A stretch of 13,938 nucleotides of DNA from Desulfuromonadales bacterium (GTDB lineage: Bacteria > Desulfobacterota > Desulfuromonadia > Geobacterales > Pseudopelobacteraceae), in NCBI GenBank assembly GCA_015688915.1, contig JAATGX010000295.1, forward strand, positions 1 through 13,938, given 5' to 3'. The first letter of the stretch is position 1; every line of letters starts with the position of its first letter. The position numbers were made by a program, and so were the translations under genes. This document shows, piece after piece, positions 6,443 to 13,938 of this stretch. The notes under the pieces are model-generated. The model had not been told where the DNA came from. It did not search any database and saw nothing but the letters and a program-made list of their open reading frames with translations.

Positions 6443-6925
6443 TTATTTGATCTTGTGTTTTCCATGTTTCCCGGTCCGGAACAGTGTATCCGTACTCTTC
6501 TTCTGGTCATCCGACATGCTGGCGTAGAGCGCCTCGAAAGGCGGTATGAACTTGACGAGCTGATCCGATTGGGTTTCGGTGATTTGGCTGTGGATTTTCA
6601 ATTGTTCCACGGCGTTCAGGGGCTTGGCGTTTTCGGCGATCTCCCTGGTGAGATCATCCATCTCTTTCGCATTTTCCCGCATGACCTGGGTAAGGTTATT
6701 CCACAACACCTGCTGGTCCGCGGTAATCTTCAGCGCGTCTTGAAGCTGTTTGATGCGGGCCTCGGTATGTTCGGCCGCAGAGGTCCGTTCAACCGCCGGC
6801 GTTTTCTTTTTGGCCGAGGCTGCAAAAGCAGGGTTTGCAATTGCGAGGAAAAAAATGGCCACGAACGCCGCCATCATGACAACAACCGATGACGGGACTG
6901 CACCTGGATACGTCTTCTGATTCAT
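6443..6925 (-). CDS. LTxxQ-motif (Spy/CpxP superfamily) periplasmic protein
   Basis: This 160-residue exported protein has a signal peptide at about 1-35 (hydrophobic 'MMAAFVAIFFLAIA', then 'NPAFA'). The mature protein is almost wholly helical, with two LTxxQ-like motifs, 'ITADQ' (67-71, followed by 'QVLWNNL') and 'MSDDQ' (137-141, followed by 'KKSTDTLF'). This is the signature spacing of the LTxxQ/Spy family, seen in periplasmic chaperones and stress proteins. The tail is Lys/His-rich ('GKHGKHKIK'). The frame stays open upstream to 7183, but the ATG at 6925 has AAGGAG 7 bases before it and starts a standard signal peptide, while the extra 86 codons cover the 52-bp repeat and a palindrome. 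It is the first gene of a likely operon running left, and a distant relative of the Spy-like gene two places down. Confidence 0.85.
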   Translation of the reverse strand: MNQKTYPGAVPSSVVVMMAAFVAIFFLAIANPAFAASAKKKTPAVERTSAAEHTEARIKQLQDALKITADQQVLWNNLTQVMRENAKEMDDLTREIAENAKPLNAVEQLKIHSQITETQSDQLVKFIPPFEALYASMSDDQKKSTDTLFRTGKHGKHKIK

Positions 6926-6932
6926 GGTCTGT

Positions 6933-6938
6933 CTCCTT
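6933..6938 (-). promoter_or_regulatory. Shine-Dalgarno AAGGAG deciding the 6925 start
   Basis: AAGGAG on the minus strand sits 7 bases before the ATG at 6925, which supports the short form of this protein. Confidence 0.7.
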
Positions 6939-6952
6939 GTGTGTTTCTCTTG

Positions 6953-6968
6953 AGCGCTTGCAAGCGCT
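6953..6968. promoter_or_regulatory. Perfect 16-bp palindrome upstream of the LTxxQ gene
   Basis: AGCGCTTGCAAGCGCT is its own reverse complement and lies 27 bases before the ATG at 6925, just upstream of the ribosome site. A palindrome here fits a dimeric repressor site or a 5' UTR hairpin controlling the first gene of the operon. No -10/-35 pair could be assigned with confidence in the 285-bp gap 6926-7210, which otherwise holds only the 52-bp repeat. Confidence 0.45.
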
Positions 6969-7140
6969 TTGCCTCTGTTCCGAACAATCTCCCGCCCTTG
7001 AATACTCGTTACCGACAGCAACCACGGCACGACAAGGAGGGAGACAGCAATAAGCAAGCCGGGAAACTCCCGCAGGAGACGTGAGCGTAACCATTTGATT
7101 GTAATTGCCAAATCAATGGAGCAGGGGTGAGGGGGAAGCG

Positions 7141-7192
7141 GAAAGCCGTCAACGAAATCCGTCATGCCTGACATAACCGCCATATATGGCGG
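7141..7192. repeat. 52-bp dyad element, copy 2
   Basis: This is the second copy of the element at 712-763, in the same orientation. It contains the near-direct repeat GAAAGCCGTCA/GAAATCCGTCA (13-bp period), the dyad GTCA-TGCC-TGAC (7161-7172) and the perfect 16-bp palindrome CCGCCATATATGGCGG (7177-7192). On the minus strand it starts 18 bases after the stop of the glucan synthase gene, and an RNA hairpin CCGCCA-TATA-TGGCGG would be followed by TTAT, a poor terminator tail. It lies about 215 bases upstream of the LTxxQ gene start. Confidence 0.75.
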
Positions 7193-7210
7193 GCGGCATC
7201 GGGATCGGCG

Positions 7211-10200
7211 TTACCGCCCCGGCTCCCCCATCCGGACGCGGACCTGATGCTTCACCAGGCTTTGCTCCAGGAGGATCACGCCGCCGGCCACACGCTGACC
7301 GTCCATCTCCACCCAGGCCACACCGCGCTCACGGCCGTCCGGATTCTCGACCTGGATCGCATAGACCGTGTCACCGTGCCGATAGGTGAGGCTGAAGCCG
7401 GGCCACGTTGCGGGGATGACCGGGTTCACCTGCATCCACCCGTTCCGCATCTGCAGGCCCAGTACATCTTCAATCCATGCCCGGTACATCCACGCCGCTG
7501 AACCGGTATACCAGGACCACCCCCCCTGTCCGACCCGGCCGGGCAACCGGTACACGTCGGCAGCCACCACGTAGGGTTCGACCCCGTAGTGCCAGACCGC
7601 TTCCGCGTCTCGGGCGTGCTCGATCGGGTTGAGCATGCGCAGGAGCTGCACCGCCCGCTCCCCATCCCCCTTGCGGGCAAACGCCATGGCCATCCAGATG
7701 GCTGCGTGGGTGTACTGGCCGCCATTCTCCCGCACCCCCGGGGGATACCCCTTGATGTATCCGGGTGATGGCTCGGATGTGTCGAAGGGGGGCTCGAAGA
7801 GCAGCACCAGGCCTTCTTCCCGCTGGACGAGATGGCGCCAGGCCGACTCCAGGGCCTGATCCGCCCGTTCCGGATCAGCGGCGCCGGAAAGCCAGGCCCA
7901 TGACTGGGGCAGGGAATCGATCCGCGCCTCCCGGTTGTGGCTGGAACCGAGCGGTGAGCCATCGTCGAAGGTCCCCCGCAGATACCATTCCCCGTCCCAG
8001 CCGGCCAGTTCGACCCGCTGGATCAGGGCATACCGGTCCGCCTGGTAGGCCCGGCTCAGCTCCGGCTGGTGCAGGAGGTCCGACAGTTCGGCCATCCCCT
8101 GCAACAGCTCGCACAGGAACCAGGCGAGCCATACGCTCTCCCCTTTCCCGCCGGCGCCCACCAGATTCATCCCATCGTTCCAGTCGCCTGTGCCGATCAG
8201 GGGGAGGCCGTGGGGACCGATGGTCAGGCCGCGGCTGACCGCAGCCCGGCAGTGCTCAAAGAGCGTGGCCCGTTCAAACGTGACCTCCGGCGTGGAGAAT
8301 ACTTCGTGCTGGTCATCCGCCAGCAGGGGGGCGTTGAGGAACGGTGTCTCCTCCAAAAGGATGTCCACGTCGCCGGTGGCCCGGACGTAGTGGGCGACCA
8401 CATGGGGGAGCCAGAGCAGGTCGTCGGAGATCCGCGAACGGATCCCTGCGCCGCTTGGCGGGTGCCACCAATGCTGCACATCCCCCTCCTTGAACTGCCG
8501 GCCGGCGGCCAGCAGGATCTGGTCGCGGGCAAGCTCGGGCCTGGCGTAGAGAAACGCCATGACATCCTGCAACTGGTCGCGAAACCCGAAGGCGCCGCCC
8601 GACTGGTAAAAGGCGGAACGCCCCCAGACGCGGCAGCTCAGGGACTGGTACTGAAGCCAGCGGTTGATCAGGAGGTCGGCGGCCAGTTCCGGGGTGTGCA
8701 CTTCGATCGTCCCCAGGAGCGCGTCCCACCAGGCCCTGGTCCGGTCGAACGCATCCTCGAACGCCCGATTCACCCGGTAACCCTGCACCAGCTTCCGCGC
8801 CTCTGCTGCGGACCCGGCCTGGCCCAGCATGCAGGTGATGCTGCGCAGCTCGTTGGGCGCCAGTTCCAGGGTAACCCGGACCACCCCGCACGGGTCCAGA
8901 CCTGCTCCGGTACGTTGGGACAGCCGGGTCAACTCCATGGCTGCCGGGTTGGCCAGGGAACGGTTGCGGCCGATAAAGGCGGTGCGGTCGCCGCCGTATG
9001 AGTCGACCGGGGGGACCATGGCCACGAACGTGACCCGTTCCCCGTACTCGGGGTGATAGCGGTTGTGCGCCAGCAGGGCCTGGGCTTCGTCGTCCCAGGA
9101 GGTCACCACATGCATCCGGGAGGTTTCCCGGTTCTCGCCCAGGGTCAATTCCACATACCAGGTGACCGAGAGCCTGCGCCTCCGGGAAGAGGCATTGGTC
9201 AGCGCCAGGCGCTGCAGTTTGACCGGCTCACCCCCGTTCCCGTCCACCGGCACGAAGACGGTCAGCTCCTGCTCGATCCCGTTGCTGTTATGCTCGAAGA
9301 CCGTATAACCCGCCCCGTGCCGGGCCCGGTACGCGGGCTCCTCCCGGATCGGCGCCGCGGTGGGCGACCAGAAGACGCCGCTCTCCTCGTCGCGGATGTA
9401 CAGCGCCTCCGACGCCGGGTCCAGCACCGGGTCGTTGGACCAGCCGCTGAGACGGTTGCGCTGGCTGTTGCCGTACCAGGTGAAGCCTGACCCGGTTTCG
9501 CTGACCAGGGTGCCGAAGGTCGGATTGGCCATGACGTTCACCCAGGGTGCGGGGGTATTGGTGTTCGGGCCGAGATAGATCGCGTATTCACGGCCGTCCG
9601 GGGTAAACCCGCCCAGGCTGTTGAAGTAGTTCAACTCCATGAAGGGGAGGGGGGCCGAGGCCTCCCGGGGCGCGCGTTTCCGGGCCACTGTTTCCGGCCG
9701 TTCAGGCGCCTCCACCGGCACCCCCAGTTGCTGGGGCAGGGTGCCGCGTGCCGCCACCAGCACGACGCTGGCCACGGCCTTGAGGAGCTTCACGTCCTCC
9801 TCCGGGATCTGCGTCGTTTTCTTCAGGAAGATCCCGCCCGGCTGGTTGATCCCGTTAAAGAGCGAATGGGTCTGGATCAGGCGTTCCAGGCGCTCCTGGA
9901 GCGGTTGTTCATAACTGCCCGCCTCTTCGTTGAGGATCACCAGGTCGCTGGATAACCCGTGCAGCCGCCAATAGCCATAGGCCTGGAGCATCTGGCGGAC
10001 CAGGCTGATATCCCGCACCTCGCCAATGGTGACCAGGGCTATGGGCAGGTCGCCCGAGATGCTGTAGGGCCACAACCCGGCCTGGCCTTTGCGATTCTCC
10101 GCGATGCGCGCGCCGGCGGCGCGCAGGAATTGGTCGGGAAACAGCAGGTGGCTTGCCAGTTGCTGGAAACGGCGCGCTTCGTCGGGCTGGATGTGCAACA

Positions 10201-13200
10201 TCTGCAACTGCTGCTGGGCCGAGCCCCAGGCGAAATCCATGGCCCGTTCGGTCGCATGGGGATCGCTGTACTTGTCCATCAACAGCAGCACCTGCTCGCG
10301 CGCCCCCCCGGCGGCGATCACCAGGGAAAGCCGGGCGCGCCGCCCCGGCGCCAGGGTGATGGTCTGCCTCAGGCCGAGCATCGGGTCAAGGACGAAGCCC
10401 TGGCTGTTGCCCAGATCCTGCACGGCACCCATGGGATTGGCCAGGGTCCGGCCACGGCCTATGAAGCGGCCGCGGTCCGTTTCGAACTGGAAAGGGGAGT
10501 CGTTGGAGTTTTCATCGTCCGAGTGGTCAAGCGTCAGGCGATGGGCCACGTAAAGGGGCGCTTCGTTCGCGCTGCGCGGCCGCCGGTGGGCAAGGAGCGC
10601 CCGCTGCTCCGGGAGCGCCTCGGTCTGGATGAACAGCTTGTTGAAGGCCGGGTGCTGGCGGTCCGCGTTGTGGGGCGCCATGGAGAGCTCCACGTAGCTG
10701 GTGAGGTTGAGGCTGCGGGTGCGGGCGGAGCGATTGACCAGGGTAATCCTCCGCACCTCCACATCGTCTTCGGGAGAGACGATGATCTCCGTTTCCGTGT
10801 GGATTCCGTTATCCACGCGGCGGAATACGGCCCGGTCAAGGGCAAGGTCCACGGAATACCCTTTCACCTCCCCGCCGACCGGATGCCAGGTACTGGACCA
10901 GACACGGTCCTGGTCGGCCTCGTGGACGTAGCAGAAGGTTCCCTGGCTGTCGCGGGTCGGGTCGGACCGCCAGCGGGTGAGCTCCTGCCCCCCCCATTGG
11001 CTGTAGCCGCCGCCGCTGTTGGTGACCATCAAACCGTAGCGGCCGTTGCTGAGCAGGAGACTCCGGGGCATGGCGGTATGGGGGGTGGTAACGATGCTTC
11101 CCGCCGGCGCCACCGGGCTCCTGCCCAAAAGTGCCGGCTCGCGCGGCCGCGTCGAGACCAACTGCAAGGGGGGCAGGGTCGGGATACGCTCCTGGAGAAG
11201 GGCCTCAAAGGCCCGCACCCGTGGGTCGTCATGAAAACGGCGCTGGAACGGGTTGCCATGAAGAAAGTTGGTCAACGCCAGAAACGCCATGCCCTGGTGA
11301 TGGGCCATGTACGCCCCGACAATCACCCCGCGCCGGGGAGTTTGCCGGATGTGGGGAAGGAGTGAAAGTGAATGGTGTATGGACGACAGGTTGTGGGAAA
11401 TAGAGGCGCCAACAGCGGGCTCGTTTGTGGAAAGCTTCCGGAAAGAGGTGCCGGTGGGGCGTTCCCGCTGCGGAGCAGTTCCGGGGTTCGTCGAACCTCT
11501 TCCTTCGCGCTGCGGTTGCCGGCTGAAATCCATGGCTTCGTAATACCCGTAATCACCGAGCAACCCTAGGGCCGCCAGTTGTTTCAGGTTCCGCACGGTC
11601 TCTTTCGGCGCCACGTTCAGCGCCAGCAGGGTGGCATAGGGGGCGATGACCAGCTTTTCCTCCAGGCCGCGCTTCAGGCCGAGCGCCGGAACGCCGAACG
11701 CCTTGTACTGGTAGTTTTTGTCCAGGTCCAGATCGGCAAAGGCGGACTCGGAAATGCCCCACGGCACACGATGCGTCCGGCCGTAGGCGATCTGGATCGC
11801 CACCGCCTCCCCGGCCGCCTTGTCCAGGAGCGAGGCGCCGTAGGAACGCTGGAACAGGAGCGGCATCAGGTATTCGAACATGGTTCCGGTCCAACTGAGC
11901 AGCACCCGCTGCCGGCCGATGGCTCCATAGGGGCGGCTCATGGAGAACCAATGTTCCAGGGGGACGTCCCCACGGGCAATGGCGACGAAACTGCCGAGCC
12001 GCGCCTCGCTTGCCAGGAGGTCGTAACTGGAACCGTCCAGGCTGCTTGTGGAGACATTGTAACCAATGGCGAACAGCTTCCGTTTGGGGTCATAGAGGAA
12101 GCGCATGTTCATCCCGGCCGACAGCTCACTGACGCTGGCGGCCAACCGTTCAATCATCCCCAGGGTTTCGCCGGCCAGCCATTGGCTCGTGGCAAAGGCC
12201 GCAATGACCCGGTCGAGCCACGGGCCGAGCAGGGAGCCGGCCGGCAGGGCGTCCTCGCGGATGGCCTGAAGGATCGGGATCGAGTCGATGCGGCCCTGGG
12301 CGAGGGCAAGGAGCGAAGGCGCCCGCGCAAGGTCTTGGCTGATGGCGAGCAGGGCCTCAGGCCCCAACGGGGCAAGCTCCTCCCCGCTCTTTTCCGCCAG
12401 GATTTCGATCCAGGCGAGATAGCGTTCGCTGTTCAGAACCTGAGCCGCGACCTGTTGTGCAAGCTCGGCGGCCCAGGGCGAGGTCTCCGCGGCGGCGCAT
12501 ACGGAGTCGACCTCCGCCTGCATCCGCCGTTGCAGGCGGATGAGGTCGTGAATGCCGGACGGCGGGGCATGCCACTCGACCAGGAGGCGGTCGAGCATTT
12601 GGCGATTACGGCTGGTACCGCCTGCAAACGCCGCATCCCGTTTCAGGATCTCCCCGGTGTCGGCCAGGCCGGCAAAGGCCGTGCCGTCCAGGAGCGGGGC
12701 GTGCGCCAGCTCGTCAAGCCCCTGCTCCAGGGCCCACAGGGCGCACAGCAGGTTGCCGCTGTCCACGGTGGAGACGTAGCGGGGTTCGAGCGGCCCCAGG
12801 GACTGGATCTCGTACCAGTTCAGAAGGTGCCCTTCATGGCGCTCCAGCCGGTCGATGGAGGCCATGGTGGCGGTCAGCTTTTCCACGGCATGGTTGATGG
12901 TCAGGTAGCCGGAATCATGGGCCCCCAGGACGCTGGTCATCCAGAGGCCGATGTTGGTCGGGCTGGTTCGCATGGCCAGGCGGTTCTGATAGGCGACCTG
13001 GTAGTTGTCCGGCGGCAACCAGGATGTGTCCGCGTTGACAAATGCCGAGAAATAGCGCCAGGTCCGCCGGGCGACCTGCCTGAGGAAACGGCGGTCCGAT
13101 TCGGACAGCGGCTGCGCCGGCCGCTCGACAGGCCGCAGGTTCAGAATCCAGCCGATCAGCGGGGAGAGAAACCACAGGCCGAGCCAGGGGGTGGCAAGCG

Positions 13201-13938
13201 GCAGGCTGGCCGGCATGACGTGCCAGACCGCCCACCCCGCGATGCAACTGAAGATACTCCCCAGGGCCAGTCCGGCGATGAAGAGCGGCTGCCGGCGGGA
13301 GGCGCTCCAATGGGTGGCCTGGGCCGTCCACTCCAGCAGCCCGCGGTGGGAGATCACGCGCCGGTACCAGACCCGGGCCACGGCATCCAGGGTCACCGCT
13401 GCCTGGTGCGGCAGCAGCGCGGCGTCCACAATGGCCCGCACCAGGTCGTGCAGCAGCTTGGCGGGGGAAAAGTACTTCAACCCCTTGGGGGTGGTAGCCA
13501 TGGTGAAGGGCTGGGCCAGGGGGTGGAAGAGGAGTTGCATGCCGACCACCAGCGCGGCGATCCCGCCGAATTCCGGGAACATGAGCCAGGACGCGACCAG
13601 CAGACCCAGGCTGGCGGGGGGCAGCAGGCTGCGGCGCAGGTTGTCCAGGATCTTCCAGCGGTTGAGCAGGGTGAGCGGGTTGGCGCCCCGGCCGCCCGAT
13701 GCCTGCGGAACACGGGGAAAGATCCACCCCGCGATCTGCCAGTCACCGCGAATCCAGCGATGGGCCCGGCTGCTGTAACTCTGGTACCCCTGGGGGAACT
13801 CGTCGTAGAGTTCGATATCGCTGGCCAGTCCCACCCGGACATGGGCCCCTTCGATCAGGTCGTGGCTCAGCACCCACTCTTCGGGAAACCTGCCTGACAG
13901 CACGCGACTGAAGACGCGGACATCGTAGATCCCCTTGC
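7211..13938 (-). CDS. ndvB: Cyclic beta-1,2-glucan synthase (NdvB/ChvB type), 5' end outside the window
   Basis: This giant membrane enzyme makes cyclic osmoregulated periplasmic beta-1,2-glucan: the transferase builds the chain from UDP-glucose and the GH94 region trims it by phosphorolysis (family knowledge). About 2,240 codons are visible; the gene continues past the right edge, where the frame already reads 'KGIYDVRVFSR', so the GTG at 13903 is not the start. Numbering from that GTG: end of the GT84 transferase with 'RWIRGDWQ' (49-56); membrane segments near 95-128, 206-230 and 236-256; conserved 'RTSPTNIGLW' (312-321); glycoamylase-like domain about 600-870, ending 'YMAHHQGM'; first GH94-like sandwich from about 935; Pro/Arg-rich linker about 1397-1419; GH94 catalytic half to the end, with 'FRDQLQD' and 'GTGDWNDGMN' (Asp1907 within the expected acid motif). 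A low-complexity insert breaks the glycoamylase-like domain. The stop is TAA. No co-transcribed gene is visible upstream. Confidence 0.95.
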   Translation of the reverse strand, partial: KGIYDVRVFSRVLSGRFPEEWVLSHDLIEGAHVRVGLASDIELYDEFPQGYQSYSSRAHRWIRGDWQIAGWIFPRVPQASGGRGANPLTLLNRWKILDNLRRSLLPPASLGLLVASWLMFPEFGGIAALVVGMQLLFHPLAQPFTMATTPKGLKYFSPAKLLHDLVRAIVDAALLPHQAAVTLDAVARVWYRRVISHRGLLEWTAQATHWSASRRQPLFIAGLALGSIFSCIAGWAVWHVMPASLPLATPWLGLWFLSPLIGWILNLRPVERPAQPLSESDRRFLRQVARRTWRYFSAFVNADTSWLPPDNYQVAYQNRLAMRTSPTNIGLWMTSVLGAHDSGYLTINHAVEKLTATMASIDRLERHEGHLLNWYEIQSLGPLEPRYVSTVDSGNLLCALWALEQGLDELAHAPLLDGTAFAGLADTGEILKRDAAFAGGTSRNRQMLDRLLVEWHAPPSGIHDLIRLQRRMQAEVDSVCAAAETSPWAAELAQQVAAQVLNSERYLAWIEILAEKSGEELAPLGPEALLAISQDLARAPSLLALAQGRIDSIPILQAIREDALPAGSLLGPWLDRVIAAFATSQWLAGETLGMIERLAASVSELSAGMNMRFLYDPKRKLFAIGYNVSTSSLDGSSYDLLASEARLGSFVAIARGDVPLEHWFSMSRPYGAIGRQRVLLSWTGTMFEYLMPLLFQRSYGASLLDKAAGEAVAIQIAYGRTHRVPWGISESAFADLDLDKNYQYKAFGVPALGLKRGLEEKLVIAPYATLLALNVAPKETVRNLKQLAALGLLGDYGYYEAMDFSRQPQREGRGSTNPGTAPQRERPTGTSFRKLSTNEPAVGASISHNLSSIHHSLSLLPHIRQTPRRGVIVGAYMAHHQGMAFLALTNFLHGNPFQRRFHDDPRVRAFEALLQERIPTLPPLQLVSTRPREPALLGRSPVAPAGSIVTTPHTAMPRSLLLSNGRYGLMVTNSGGGYSQWGGQELTRWRSDPTRDSQGTFCYVHEADQDRVWSSTWHPVGGEVKGYSVDLALDRAVFRRVDNGIHTETEIIVSPEDDVEVRRITLVNRSARTRSLNLTSYVELSMAPHNADRQHPAFNKLFIQTEALPEQRALLAHRRPRSANEAPLYVAHRLTLDHSDDENSNDSPFQFETDRGRFIGRGRTLANPMGAVQDLGNSQGFVLDPMLGLRQTITLAPGRRARLSLVIAAGGAREQVLLLMDKYSDPHATERAMDFAWGSAQQQLQMLHIQPDEARRFQQLASHLLFPDQFLRAAGARIAENRKGQAGLWPYSISGDLPIALVTIGEVRDISLVRQMLQAYGYWRLHGLSSDLVILNEEAGSYEQPLQERLERLIQTHSLFNGINQPGGIFLKKTTQIPEEDVKLLKAVASVVLVAARGTLPQQLGVPVEAPERPETVARKRAPREASAPLPFMELNYFNSLGGFTPDGREYAIYLGPNTNTPAPWVNVMANPTFGTLVSETGSGFTWYGNSQRNRLSGWSNDPVLDPASEALYIRDEESGVFWSPTAAPIREEPAYRARHGAGYTVFEHNSNGIEQELTVFVPVDGNGGEPVKLQRLALTNASSRRRRLSVTWYVELTLGENRETSRMHVVTSWDDEAQALLAHNRYHPEYGERVTFVAMVPPVDSYGGDRTAFIGRNRSLANPAAMELTRLSQRTGAGLDPCGVVRVTLELAPNELRSITCMLGQAGSAAEARKLVQGYRVNRAFEDAFDRTRAWWDALLGTIEVHTPELAADLLINRWLQYQSLSCRVWGRSAFYQSGGAFGFRDQLQDVMAFLYARPELARDQILLAAGRQFKEGDVQHWWHPPSGAGIRSRISDDLLWLPHVVAHYVRATGDVDILLEETPFLNAPLLADDQHEVFSTPEVTFERATLFEHCRAAVSRGLTIGPHGLPLIGTGDWNDGMNLVGAGGKGESVWLAWFLCELLQGMAELSDLLHQPELSRAYQADRYALIQRVELAGWDGEWYLRGTFDDGSPLGSSHNREARIDSLPQSWAWLSGAADPERADQALESAWRHLVQREEGLVLLFEPPFDTSEPSPGYIKGYPPGVRENGGQYTHAAIWMAMAFARKGDGERAVQLLRMLNPIEHARDAEAVWHYGVEPYVVAADVYRLPGRVGQGGWSWYTGSAAWMYRAWIEDVLGLQMRNGWMQVNPVIPATWPGFSLTYRHGDTVYAIQVENPDGRERGVAWVEMDGQRVAGGVILLEQSLVKHQVRVRMGEPGR
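11331..11515 (-). other. In-frame low-complexity insert in the glucan synthase gene
   Basis: Family members run from 'YEA(I/M)D(F/Y)' to 'Y/F-MAHHQGM' over roughly 15-20 residues. Here about 60 residues lie between 'YEAMDFS' and 'GVIVGAYMAHHQGM'. The segment is rich in Ser, Thr, Pro, Arg and His. It starts with a 14-codon near-repeat: 'PQREGRG...' then 'PQRERPT...', the DNA 12-mer at 11504-11515 matching 11462-11473 at 11 of 12 bases. It contains a 13-bp inverted repeat (11485-11497). The stretch 11341-11400 is only 50% GC, below the surrounding gene. The reading frame is kept. The expected family length is from memory, so the exact insert borders are approximate. Confidence 0.6.

Noticed and set aside
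7098..7126. Possible sigma-70 promoter (TACAAT on the minus strand) for the LTxxQ gene
   Set aside because: No -35-like hexamer at proper spacing (CCCTGC there), so the -10-like match alone is not enough.
763..7141. Composite mobile element bounded by the two 52-bp direct repeats
   Set aside because: No transposase, integrase or target-site duplication is visible, and both copies sit in equivalent intergenic positions, which fits a dispersed repeat or regulatory element better.
6926..7183. Upstream extension of the LTxxQ protein with a hydrophobic stretch
   Set aside because: The extension would run through the 16-bp palindrome and part of the 52-bp repeat, while the ATG at 6925 has a strong ribosome site and begins a standard signal peptide.
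9959..11365. 468-codon plus-strand open frame
   Set aside because: It is antisense to the GH94-related part of the glucan synthase and has no domain or plausible ribosome site.
11579..13897. 772-codon plus-strand open frame
   Set aside because: It lies wholly antisense to the glucan synthase gene, whose conserved motifs are read from the minus strand. The predicted protein is Gly/Gln/Pro/Arg-rich with no recognisable domain, as expected of a GC-rich shadow frame.
13901..13903. GTG as the start of the glucan synthase
   Set aside because: The frame continues upstream to the window edge with 'KGIYDVRVFSR', which reads on into the transferase motif, so the true start is beyond the window.

Overview
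All credible genes in this window lie on the minus strand, so the biological reading order runs from the right edge to the left. The DNA is GC-rich. The mix of PAS and hybrid histidine kinases, small periplasmic CpxP/Spy-type proteins, a triple-BON secreted protein, a YihY/BrkB membrane protein and a GH94 cyclic glucan synthase suggests a Gram-negative bacterium. A Geobacter-like deltaproteobacterium fits best, but that is inference from gene content and not proven by any marker gene. There are no tRNA or rRNA genes, CRISPR arrays, insertion sequences or phage genes.

Layout from right to left. (1) 13938-7211: nearly half the window is one giant gene, open at the right edge, for an NdvB/ChvB-type cyclic beta-1,2-glucan synthase (end of the glycosyltransferase, membrane helices, glycoamylase-like domain, two GH94-type halves). 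A low-complexity in-frame insert sits inside its glycoamylase-like domain. (2) 6925-4649: a run of four small exported proteins: an LTxxQ/Spy-like protein, an unrecognised Gly/Arg/Tyr/Pro-rich secreted protein, a Met/His-rich Spy/CpxP-like protein, and a three-BON (OsmY-like) protein. The last two share almost the same signal peptide and ribosome-binding region. (3) 4560-1931: two soluble histidine kinases overlapping by ATGA: a PAS-HisKA-HATPase-REC hybrid kinase and a short kinase with the same N-terminal helical module but no PAS domain. (4) 1728-796: a YihY/BrkB inner-membrane protein, separated from the kinases by a GC-rich inverted repeat of about 105 bp. (5) 573-40: a GSP17M/YflT-like stress protein with glycine-rich membrane segments.

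Gaps from 6925 down to 1931 are all under about 120 bp and no strong terminator is visible, so the exported proteins and the kinases may be one long transcript. Taken together the content reads as an envelope and osmotic stress locus: periplasmic glucan synthesis, periplasmic chaperone or metal-sensor proteins, an OsmY-like protein, and soluble sensor kinases without an encoded DNA-binding output. That functional link is inference from neighbourhood.

The most unusual non-coding signal is a 52-bp element present twice (712-763 and 7141-7192). In each copy it follows the stop codon of one minus-strand gene and precedes a stress-type gene. The copies match at 45 of 52 positions, and three of the seven differences fall in the loops of two small hairpins whose stems are unchanged.
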